This document shows, in pieces, positions 47,601-58,702 of a DNA stretch of 64,000 bases (its first letter is position 1; every line of letters starts with the position of its first letter). This stretch comes from Hetaerina americana (lineage: Eukaryota > Arthropoda > Insecta > Odonata > Calopterygidae): contig JAKTNV010000009.1 in NCBI GenBank assembly GCA_022747635.1, positions 64,621,677 through 64,685,676 on the forward strand, in the 5' to 3' direction. Under the pieces are notes generated by a model. That model was given only the letters and a program-made list of their open reading frames with translations, had not been told where the DNA came from and ran no database searches. The position numbers were made by a program, and so were the translations under genes.

Positions 47601-50034
47601 GCTTCAAGTTCTGGGCAGGGATGGAATCCCTTAGGTTCAATTGACTTCCAAGGCTGGCATTTCTTTATAATTCTTCAGCGGAAGTAGACCTCCACTTCTC
47701 ACGGCACGATTTTCTCACGCCCAGAGAGCGATCGGATGCGATACCAAGGCGAGTGCTTTGAAATTCTCTCTCTCTCTCCCTGTCCCACTACTTCTCAACT
47801 ATTGTATCTTATTCGAATTTTGGCTAGAGGGATGGCGTAAACTTCTTCCAATTTCCGCGTGGAATGTATGTGAATTTCAAACTTTTACAGTAAAAAAGTC
47901 TCCGTCGGCGATTGTATCTTACATTTCCGTTGAACACGAAGTTTGTTCAGTGCCAAAAGTTATATTTCTAAATAAACCCGATCCTGGGTCATGGAAGCTA
48001 TAATATGTTTGAAAATGGCATGATTATACGTACATTATGACTCATAGTATAGTGACTTACTTTAACTTATAATTAATTTCTATATTTTTAGGTTTTTTAA
48101 TAAAACCGATTTGAACGAAGAATTAGAAAATAGGACTAATTCAGGCACTATAGAGAAAATAGAATCGCCTTCTAATTTTTAAGTTATCGTGAATTCATTA
48201 AACTTTTTTTACGGAAAAACTTATTTTTCAATTCAAGAAGGGCAATCATGCCTTTAGTGGGTAAAATTCTTAATTCCTTGTTTTCCACTCCAAACCAAAC
48301 GTCAGTGATGAACGGTTTGGTATCTGTATACATTTAATGAAGAGCTAAGCCGTCTATAAAATAATCCAGACATGAATGGGAAAAATTATAGAATCTTAAC
48401 AAAAGTAAGCCAGGGAACGAGCATCGTTTCTCTAGCTAAAGAATGGAGAAACAACATTTAAGAATAGTTAGAAGTATTGTTTTATAACGACGAAAAAAAA
48501 TAAAATTCACGATATGTGGCCAGATAAGACAATTTTCCATATGATTAGGTAATAATTTAGATAGCTATGACAGTAAAGTTAGTGAAATAGCAGCTGCACT
48601 ATTCTTTTATCCAAGTTTAACAAAAATCCCAATTATTATCTTCAAATAGAGATTATGAAACATGTCCGAATTTTCAGATGCTATAATATTACGTTACGAA
48701 ATAACAACGAAAGCAGACCGACCGTTGCGCTGTTTCAATTTGTAAAAGAAGCGTGGAACTACAAATAACTACGAATCAAGCAATCCGGTTTTCCTGGTAC
48801 GTCGCGTATTCAAATTTAATGGGTGCGAGTATTGCCCTCGTACTTCTATTGTTGTATATGTGAGAAAGTGTTTGAGTTTCTCACGTTGTGATATGAACTG
48901 CACATCAAATAAAAACTAAATAAAATTAGTAATTGCAAGTTATCAATAAAATGCTGTGCTGCGGATATCGCATCTATTTCTAAAATTTCCTATGCTTATT
49001 GATCCTAAAAATATAAACTACCATCAATTTATTTACAAAGATGGAATAGATAATAAAAATAACTTTTAATACTAAAATGACAAGAAACATAATGATCATG
49101 AATACCATTTGAGTGCCAAAGATCTATTCTGATAACTTTAGTGAAGTCTAGGACATGGCTATAATATGCACACTTCTATGTGAATTTATTATTATCGAAC
49201 TACTTCATATATTCCCCTCTTGGTTGATTATATAATGTGCACCGCACTAACCAATTAAACGCCCCGCCCTAACCTTATAAGGATGAACAACAGGTCAATG
49301 AAATTATGAAGGAAAAATCGAAAGCGAACAAGGACGACGAGTATTGACACACAGAACTCAAAAACTGGCTGCATAACGAAGTATCTGAAACGAGTTGAAA
49401 AAATCCCAGAAAACGTCGAAAGGAATTAAATACTCCTTCTCAGGGGTTCCATGAACGACTTAAAAAAGTAAGCAAAATAGTATTCAGGTAGCAGTGAAAC
49501 AAATCACTCATGCTGCCAATAGACATAATTGAAGTTCATCTTAAGGTGGCTTCCATAATTGTTGCCCGTGTGCGATACCGAACCAGAGCTAAATACTAAG
49601 CCTCAACATTCCCGTTTTTTATGGATCTACCGAAATTTTTTGCGTATTCATATGAGTGAATATGCTAAAAAAGGACCGTAATAATAACCAAAACTGGCCC
49701 ACTTATCCGCATATCTGAGTTATTCGGGGATAGTATACCTATTTTTGAAAGATTTAATATGCAAAATATGAGTACGAAGAAATACGCACAGAATAGAGCT
49801 TGAAAAATGAATGGATTAAGTGATGTGCGAAAAAAGTAAGAGTTAAATCGTATACAATGCATAGACTTTACACAAGATAAACTTTTACATTACATGACAG
49901 CTTTCAAAACGTTATGGTTATCCTAAACCTTTCATTTTTGTAATTCCTAGAAACTGCGGGAAATCTTACAACATTAACTTTTAACAGAGTCATCCCCTAA
50001 ATTTGCATTACAATGTCACAACTTGTGAGTGTGA
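44682..50034. other. unique sequence, no supported gene
   Basis: The longest open stretch outside repeats is 45614-46153 on the minus strand (179 codons). It has no domain, no transmembrane or signal pattern I recognise, and frequent rare-looking composition, so I do not call it a gene. A 7-repeat (TC)n run is at 47766-47779. Nothing else is supported. Confidence 0.4.
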
Positions 50035-50185
50035 AATTCATTCTCCTTGACCGGAATTCGAACTCAGTTCCCTCGATATCCGGCCGAGCCGCCGAGGTAG
50101 CTTAACTGGCCCGACTGCACTCGGCCGGGCATCAAGGGATCTGGGTTCTAATCCCGATCGAGGCGAATGATTTTTTTTAGACTCA
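50035..50185. repeat. inverted pair of tRNA-like sequences (foldback SINE head)
   Basis: On the minus strand, about 50090 to 50040 reads CTCGGCCGGATATCGAGGGA then GAGTTCGAATTCCGGTCAAGG. On the + strand, about 50127-50172 reads CTCGGCCGGGCATCAAGGGA then GGGTTCTAATCCCGATCGAGG. The two are diverged inverted copies of the same tRNA-like 3' half, with GTTCGAATTCC/GTTCTAATCCC as B boxes. Between them, 50094-50126 holds GCCGCCGAGGTAGCTTAACTGG, resembling a tRNA 5' half with an A box for the right copy. Confidence 0.65.
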
Positions 50186-53100
50186 GAAATAGTATGTTAC
50201 ATTTTAATTTTCTGCCTGTTTTGAAAGACTTGTACTTATCTCGTTAAAGAAAAACTTTCGGGTTGTTCAATCATTGTTAGATTATACGATTTAGAATTGA
50301 TTCTAATTAGGAAACATGGAAGTGTCTCTTGATTACGAAAGAGAGCTCTTTCATGATGTACATTTTGAACAAAAACTATAAGAGCATCAATCTGGGATCA
50401 AATTTCATGTTGAAGGAAAAAGTGAATTTGGAATCATGAATTGATCCCCATTATGTTGAAGAATAGGTGAAAAGTAAAAAGGAATGAGAAAAGACACTAA
50501 AAATAATATGATCATGGCAATCCTCCATTGACTTACAGTCTGTTTAAGTAAATCATGAATTCCTCCTCTACCCTAAACCATGTAAATAAAAAAATGCTCC
50601 CTTTCTGCATGTTTCATTGATTGAATGGCATATTTCACATATGTCATCTCTAGACACACCACGGATTTTGGAAGGCCTCCAAATATACCTGCATCCCCTG
50701 CGGCTCCGTTTACATATATACCCGCTTCCAGTCGTTCCTCCATTCTATTCACCGCTATCCGTTTCACATACCTATGCACATACAAACATCTTTGGTCCAA
50801 ATCACTCGATTCAACTTCCACCCCGCCGACGTCTTCCTTGAATCCCACTTTTTCCACTGCGACAGCTGTCAGAACGATCTCTTTGCTTTTGACGTCCCAC
50901 GCGGAGGAACCTCAATATCCCTTACACCTACGCCATGACTTTAACCCACCCCTCCACACTTCAACCTCATCCGTGAAAGCCCTTTAGGGGAAAATAAGTA
51001 ATAAACACATGTAGTGGGTACGCCCACCTTTCACACTTCCGATAATGCAAAGCTTGTGGGGCGATCCCGATGATGAAGCTCCGTAAACGTCCCGCCAAGT
51101 TATGCGAATTCGAACATCATATTCATATTTAGTATTGTATATGTATCGGCATCTACCTCCGCTTTGTACATATTATTAAACGCTTAACTGATATAAGGTT
51201 ATTAAAATATTCTTTGAAACTGGTGGAGGAGAGGTTATAATATTGTTAAATCAGTTTTTAAATCGATGTATTGTATCATTTACGAGGGGTATTGATCGAT
51301 TGTTATAAAGAATTTTTGATATTTGTCAAAGAAGTCGCCAACTCTTTATCGCATCCCGTACTATTTTTTCATAGGAGATAGATCTTCCTGAGATACAGTT
51401 AGCCATCCAACGAGCTAATTCCTTAAAGCATTAAGAGGAGAATAAATATATCATCTCTATGTCACCCAATATTTATGGTATTCGGATTTGTAAATTAATA
51501 AGTAACAGTATCCATAACTCATTAACTCGCAATCGAGTTGACAAAATCTCATTCCCCCAATAGTGATCCAACATTAAAAGAAATAAATGTTCGGCTTAAA
51601 CGTGAAGTAAAAATATGAGGTCGTAGGTGCACGAAAATAGAACAAGAAGTCGCAGACAAGTCGGATCAGGATTTTTCTTCGAAATTTTGCGAGGAAGAAA
51701 CCCGTCTGACAAAGTCCTTATAGTCCCATCCCGGAACGAAACAAAAGAAATAAAATGGTTATAAAAGTATCATCTTGAACCGAAATCAAATAAAAATAAA
51801 AGAATGCTGATCTATACGTGAAAGTGTTTTTAAATGAGTAAAAATACAATGTTTCAAGTTATTCGGCTGATTTTCTTAACTTCAACAATTCCATAGCAAA
51901 TACATCACACTTTGATGATGACGCTAAACAGACATTTTCTCACTCCATTAATAATTGGTTCTAATTAAAACTAGATCATTCAGTTCTTCTATGACCAAAA
52001 TGATCAAGTAAAAACGGTGATTTGAATATTTTGGTCATTTAACTCACCACCTCAATGCTATTGATGCTTCTTTCTCGACCAAATTCCTCGCAATTAAATG
52101 GGAATGTGCCTCAAGTCCAATATTTTAGGTTGTCGCCATTTTTTAAATTTCAATCAGAGCATTTCCGCTTTTATGGAATTCTATTAATACCAGGTGCGGG
52201 CGTAAAATGTGTGGAGAGATTTCCGAAAAATGATTTGAGAAGAAAAGATTTAGTTTTAATGAAAATGGCACAATGGAGATTCATATCTTATTGATACAGA
52301 CTTATATAACGGTAAATTTTCACTTGGAAGACCTTATTTCTGGAACTGAAAGTTAGCCTTAAATAAAGCCTGGCGACAATCATGACTTAAAATTTGTATT
52401 TCATTATTTTTCCCATTAATATTTTGGAAAATGTTCGACGGCAGCCCAGTAGCATTTTCCTGCGAAGCGAGAGGTTAGAATACCTGGAATAAGTGACTTT
52501 AATTTGGTAATGTCTATCAGACCGTCAATTATCAGATTACATTTCAATTAGTTTGAAAAAAGTTTCTCAATATTTTCTAATTCAGTAATCACGAAATCTG
52601 TATTGCGTAGAAGATTCATTACACCGAATGGCTCACTTATCTGAACCAAGTTTGCGAAGCTATGGTGGACATGGTTTCGCCAACAAAGGTAGCGCATGAC
52701 TACACCTAGCTAGCTATCGTTACTAACATTGGTCCGAAATAATTTTTAATATCCCGATTACTAACAATTGAGTAACACTCTCGGTTTTATAATAGTAATT
52801 ATTCGGGATTCTAAATTTATTTGTCTTTGAATTAAGTATTTATAAACTCGATTTTTACGTACAAACGCCAAATTAAACGAGGTATTACTTATGCAAGATA
52901 ATAATGTCCTTAAAAATTTGATTTATTCTCCTTAAATGTTTCATATTTTCCCGTCATCTGACTGAAGTTCTTTGTAAAAATTCTCAAATATTTCAATGTG
53001 ATTTTGATGTAACGTTTGAATGATGGCCAAGTCTGGTACCCTATGTTTCTAAATACTTACACTGTCATTTTATGTTTCTATGTATTAACCCACGACTAAA

Positions 53101-54447
53101 GGGCGGAGAGTGGTGTAATTACTTTACAATAATGTGGATTGGATTAGTTTTTTTGATTTAGATGGAGACTATTCGGGACACCAGTCATTAGAATTACTAA
53201 TATAATTTGAAAGGCTCTCTTAGTTCATTATATTATCTGAGATGGTCAAATGACTATATCATCAACCTTGCGTTGCTATATACTTCAGCGTCTGTGTTAT
53301 TGATGTAAATGAGGAGTAAGGGGGACCAATCACGAAGGCGTCTTGGGTAGTTCCAGGAAATTAGAACTATTTCTTTCAATAATGACATTTTTACTTTTAG
53401 GAAAAAATTACAAACCCAATTTAAAATGTTATCATCAATGCCAGATTATCACCGCTAATTTTAATAGCGAATTTTTGTGATTATTGAGCAATATATTTTT
53501 GATAATTTATGTGCCATCCAACTGCTCCTTTTTATAACCCCAATGCAAGTAAGTCTTAAACGAATGAACTCCTTTGAATTTCACAAATTCTCCTTTTTCA
53601 TTTTGGTATTTTTGAAAGGAAGTCATAAAATGACACTGTCCATACGAGACGTCATCCCAATTATACGCAAAAACATTTTTCGTGAGCAGAATTTTGAGCA
53701 CATCTGTCCTAATAATTCCAAAACATTCACCATACCCCTTGTACCCATAGTTTTTTAAAGAGAATATTCGAAAGGTCAAAGGAAAAATTGAACTACGAAC
53801 AATAAACTCCGTTTGGTTAAGATCTCCGGATAAATTTAAAGGGACGATATTCATCCTCGAACGTTGGCTGGCGCGGAAGAGTCAAAGTCTATTCCACTAA
53901 TGAAAAGAAAGAAATATCGATACCTGAGTCAGGGAGAGAGTTTCGTTAAACATCCCATCTGCTTTCTGTGATAGCCGATCATCCATGGAGTAAAACAAAC
54001 TCGATAGTGATTGATTTATGAAACTCCTTTCCCAGAGGAATGGAGACAGGTGGATTGCCTTCTCTCTACCCTGTGAGCAACTGCGTGGAAACACAGCCTG
54101 GGAGGAACCGCTATTGAAGCAGCCATGCGCTCAATCAACTAATGAGACACGCATAATTTTACGTCAAGAAAACCACTGAAGAAATGACATTATTTTCATT
54201 CCTGGTCACAAATGCTCCATCGTCATAAGTATCAATACTATAGTGTTCATCGAGGAAATAAATTGTATTCATCCATAGTAATCGTTGATGTATATCTTAT
54301 TGAATAACCTGAAAATTGAAGATTGAATAAATATTCTGTGAATTTTACGCAAATATGAGCGTTTTTTTTCAAAGTTGACCGGCCCTTTGATAATAATATT
54401 ACACATATTTTCGTGAAATACATACACAATTTATTCATTCCATGCTC
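50186..54447. other. unique sequence, no supported gene
   Basis: About 50620-50990 is GC-richer and open on both strands (120 codons forward, 94 reverse), proline/serine/threonine-rich forward, no motif recognised. The remainder is AT-rich and featureless. Confidence 0.4.
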
Positions 54448-54490
54448 AAGATGAAATCTCGCAAATTTGAACCTGAAGCCCTTTACCTTC
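54448..54490 (-). repeat. short dispersed repeat family F, copy 2 (diverged)
   Basis: AAGATGAAATCTCGCAAATT then TGAACCTGAAGCCCTTTACC aligns with the copies at 43.2 and 63.2 kb, with several differences. Confidence 0.5.
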
Positions 54491-56245
54491 GATATTTCCA
54501 ACCAACTGTTCAATTGGTTCCCTTTGTTACGTCTGCCTAACGAGCTGGCTCTTCAAGCTATTCTGTTCATTCTAGATAATATAATCTCCTGCTTTATATC
54601 ATGGCTTATTAGTAAGGAACTCGTATATCAGAATGATTGTTTGATAAAGGTCCTTGGGGTCTCTATATTCAAGTTAAGGAGGGCTATTTTCTTTCCATGT
54701 TCTGCCTGAGGTTTACCTGTGAATATAGTCCACAGAAAGTTAGAGAGCTTGGATTGGCAGAGTTTGTCAAGAAAACATTTGAATCGGGACTCTCTCATCA
54801 GTAGTGATAGTAGATAGTAGATATTCTGTACCCTTTTTTCTTGCGCACTATTTATATTTATCAATTTGAGTTATGTTACTCTTACTTAATGAGTAAAATT
54901 GGAGGGTTTATTTTCAATTTGTACGTGGAAGAATACTACAGATATATATTGAAAATTTAAGCTCAAATACTCTTCTAATAAATAGGTGAAGAACATGACA
55001 CATAAATCAAATATATTTATGAATGAGACCCAAGTGTAGACTAATGCTGTCAGGTGCTTAACAATCATTAATTAGTCCTTCAAGTTGAACAGTGATTCAT
55101 GGAAATTCCTACAATAAATAAATTTCTGAGAAAGGGTGGACAATTATTCTCACGATCAAAATAAAAATGTTTAACGGAGAGTTTTCTTATGCATCAGACT
55201 GATTATTTTTTCAATTTAAATAGCATATAAAAAAAGAACAGACGATATTTAACTTGTAAACATACATATTGTCGAAATAATTATGTTTTTATTAATTTAA
55301 AACCCTTCGAATTTCTTGCTTAGGATAAAACGTTGTTAAGAATGCATTTAAAAGAGTAGACGATCAATCAGCTTCAAGAGGAAGCAATTTATAGGTAAGT
55401 TTTATAAATTATCACTATACATGTTTTCATTATTTATCGCATAGTAGTAAGTAGTGGAGGCGCTGATGTTGGAAAGTCTCAATTTACTTCACTTTCATCA
55501 CCTATTCCGACCCTCCTATGACAGACGCCATCAATACGTATTTTGAATAAATTAATTAATAATAAGGTGTTTCACATATGGCACTGCTTCAAGTACGAAA
55601 TGATCAGGTCAATTTCCTCAAGCCAAATGTGTTCAGTGAAACCTGTTCATTACTCTCTTCTTTACGGAAGAATAAATGCATCGAGACTTGGGTTCCTCGG
55701 TGGTCTTGGGCTAAGATATTATAAATTCAATGTTCGTAGGCTCAAAAAATGATATTGGTAGAATTTTTGAAATTTTCGTTCAGTGATTATTAGGTACACT
55801 AATGACTTTATACAGCCTATAGCTATTCATATTATATACACCTTAATGTCAAGATAGGTAAGTCGAACAATTTTTCATAATAGTTACACATCGCCGCATA
55901 CTTTTAAAGCTCTTCTACAAAATGTAAACATGCAAGCATCTTTTTCCCTTAAATATTTCCTCCTTCAGCCCCTCGTAGTTTCTGCCCTCTGTAGCTGTTT
56001 TGTATTTGCAGGCAATTCCGTTACGATGCAAATGATACACATCAAAAATACACACAGATAACCCTTTGCACATTTTCCATTACATATTTAGACAAATAAA
56101 ATTTTTTCGAGTTTTGAATTCAAATGCAGTTGCGGCGATGTCCAGAGGCATCTTTTTAACAATCACAAGAACAAGCACAGCTCTATATTTGAAAAAAATT
56201 GCTTCATACATGACTTAAATTATTATTTCTACTTTTTCGATAATG
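54491..56245. other. AT-rich unique sequence, no gene seen
   Basis: Nothing recognised on either strand. Confidence 0.45.
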
Positions 56246-56870
56246 AAAGGAATGAATGCTTAGATTTTGGAGCGCGTTCGTGGGTCGTCGATGCGATAAA
56301 GGAATAAGCGTGAGGGGTAGAGAGAGAGAAAGAGATAATGCCTAAATGGCAATGAACGGATTTTTAAAGAAGAAATGGAGAGGAAGATAGGGAACTGATG
56401 AAGGGCAGGTGAAAAGGAAAGCGGGGATGCAACGGGAAGGGAGGAAATGAGAGTCTGGAAAAACTGAACCACCCTTCCCTCCACCACAGCCCTCCCTCCA
56501 CCTCCTCTGCCACCCTCTCCCCCTCACTCATTCCTCTTTCCGCTTGAGTGACGTCATTTACACCGCCCCACCCCTTTCGTCTCTCCCTCCCCTTTTTCGC
56601 CCACCACACCCCTTCCCCCACGCCCGATCCCACTTTATACTCTTCCCAACGTCCGCCCGGGAGGATGTAATTGGTCACGTGACACCGGCCTGATCACAAG
56701 AAGAGAGAGGGAGGGCTTACCCTCCTCCTCTTCCTTCGGGGAGATCCCTTCTCTCTTCTCTCCCTCGTTTCCCGCAGTAACCCTCGTGCTCTTCCTCCCC
56801 CCCACCCCATCGATTCCGAACCAGTTCCCTTTCGTTACGTTTTCTTTGCGAGCGAATTTACACGTCTGGC
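56246..56870. promoter_or_regulatory. promoter-like GC-richer block with purine-to-pyrimidine switch
   Basis: The + strand is purine-rich from about 56310 to 56460, then strongly pyrimidine-rich to about 56830. Clear promoter words follow one another: TGACGTCA (full CRE) at 56549-56556, CCGCCCCACCCC just after, ATTGG (inverted CCAAT) at 56670-56674, and the ten-base palindrome GTCACGTGAC (E-box/CLEAR-type) at 56674-56683. I cannot identify the transcript it would drive; no exon with a good donor is evident nearby. It could instead be a distal enhancer. Confidence 0.4.
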
Positions 56871-58417
56871 AAAGCCACCAGCCCTAGGTTATAATTACAT
56901 CTTTTAAGTATTACGGTTCAACATTATTCAGAAGATTTCCTCAATAATCTCCATACATATTCTCTATATTACCCTTTGAATTTCTAAAGAACCAATTTGA
57001 AATTTGGTACTTATAAAGATTTGTGTTGTGAAGAGATATGCAGCGTTGAAATTAGCCCTAGCTGTACCATCATTGCATAACCTGCAGAGTTTTGAAACAC
57101 TGGACTATTGTTTATCAAAATATGTACTCGTAATACTGATTGTTCACGTCAAGCAGAAGTTGCGTTTTTCTCATTACCTTTGTAGATTTCCAGGCTATAT
57201 GGTACTAATTTAATTTATCTTAAAGATAAGGCAGTCCCTTGTGAAAAGTACCGTGGCTGGTGGGCTGATGCGAGCTGTCCCTCGCGGTTAAATGTGATAG
57301 AAGTCTTCGATGGTATCCTCCAGAAGAACCTTGAGACATAAAAATAAATCTGGTTTCGTGAGACGCCGTCATAATTTTTTTTTTGGTTCCCATGTGGCAT
57401 CATGAAACACGCACGCAATGCTATTTAAATCAGGAAAATATCGCGGCGGGGTGAGTTAGGCAACTGTTTCGTTGTGTGCCTCTGAGTACGCTGTGGTCAG
57501 TGGCTTCATGGGTGAGAAAGAGGTTTCTGCAGTTCACCGTGGGAACCGTTCCTGTGCGATGGAAGTGCAGATGAAACGCATCATGGGCGTAAACGCACAA
57601 AATTAATAATGCGTGATACATACAATCGTGAGATGTATTGTTGGAACCGAAGGCCAAACTTTGGCTGCACCTCGTTTGGAGTTGGCTTCATCGGCATTGG
57701 TTGAGTATTGATAGAGCTTAGTCCTCGTGGGGAGACAGCGAGAAATGGGGAATTGGAATCCCCCCCCTTTGAAATAACAGGCAATAGACAGGTCAGATGC
57801 GTGCAGTCACTTCGACACTATAGGAAATTACGTACATGTATAAACGGTACTAGCTAATAACTGCTCCAGGCATTCGATTCCCTAAAAGGACTTGAAAAAC
57901 TTATAAATGAATAGGGCTATAACATATACAAATATGTATCAAAAATAAAAAATGATAATTTATTAATATGAAAAGATGAACAAGAAGGTCAGGAATATCT
58001 CAAGTTAGTAGGTCACCACAGTCCTCTTCATAAGGTATGGAATCTATTGAATCAAACCCTTGCAAGTACGTGTATGCTCAAATTTCTTGAAATTACACAC
58101 CGGAATATCAAAGAATCTTAGGGCAACAAATAGATGTCATGTCTCTTAGGGTAAAAATATACTGACTTTCTAGTTGGGCGTCAAAACTCGATTTACGTAA
58201 ATTTGGGCCATGTTTTATTGATAGTAGTGTATAGTAAAAGTCCCACACATAAATGTTTTAAGACCATAGCTGGGAAAGAGGAAATGCAAAGACAAATGAA
58301 ATAATAATTGCGTACCATCTTAAGCCTCGAAGAAAGATGATTAGCTGCTTTTCAATGACTGCCATTGTTCGATGCACTTCTACGCTCTCTATACTATAGT
58401 TACAGAGGGCCATTTGA
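56871..58417. other. unique sequence, no supported gene
   Basis: About 57240-57780 is GC-richer and, read on the minus strand, gives several adjacent protein-like pieces in shifting frames (57215-57418, 57430-57657, 57581-57784). This is the pattern expected of a decayed transposon or pseudogene, but I could not identify a family. Confidence 0.4.
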
Positions 58418-58505
58418 TGAAGTTTTCTCGGGTCTTCCACCGGGTCAGGAGTTCCATATTGGCCGACGTTTTGGTGCTCGACTCGTGCATCACCCTCAGG
58501 TTAGA
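58418..58505. repeat. foldback-family member with hammerhead-like core
   Basis: It shares GAAGTTTTCTCGGGTCTTCC and CCACCGGGTCAGG with the left arm at 23757-23804. On the minus strand, CTGAGGG (58499 to 58493) is followed by a hairpin GGTG...CACC and then CAAAAC at about 58473-58468, where GAAAC would be the intact form. The second arm is missing, so it is a partial copy. Confidence 0.6.
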
Positions 58506-58636
58506 TGAGCACCATTGTTTGAATTCTCATCGTCCCGTCCTATTGAACTAGATTCTATAGGGTATAAACCCAACACAGCAACTATCAGTTTTGCACAAAT
58601 TAATTACCGTAGAGGAAACCTATTGAGAAAAATTAC

Positions 58637-58680
58637 TGCCGACAGGAAAATCCATCAGAACATGGATTTTCCTGTCGGCA
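58637..58680. repeat. perfect 19-bp inverted repeat with 6-base loop
   Basis: Arms 58637-58655 and 58662-58680 (TGCCGACAGGAAAATCCAT and its exact complement) have loop CAGAAC. A further direct copy of GAACATGGATTTTCCT follows at 58687-58702, 29 bases after the one at 58658. I do not see a T-run that would make it a terminator, and the setting is eukaryotic. Confidence 0.7.
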
Positions 58681-58702
58681 GAAAGGGAACATGGATTTTC
58701 CT

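Noticed and set aside
56260..56678. Glycine/arginine-rich and proline-rich minus-strand frames.
   Set aside because: Products of the CCT/GGA-rich composition of the promoter-like block.
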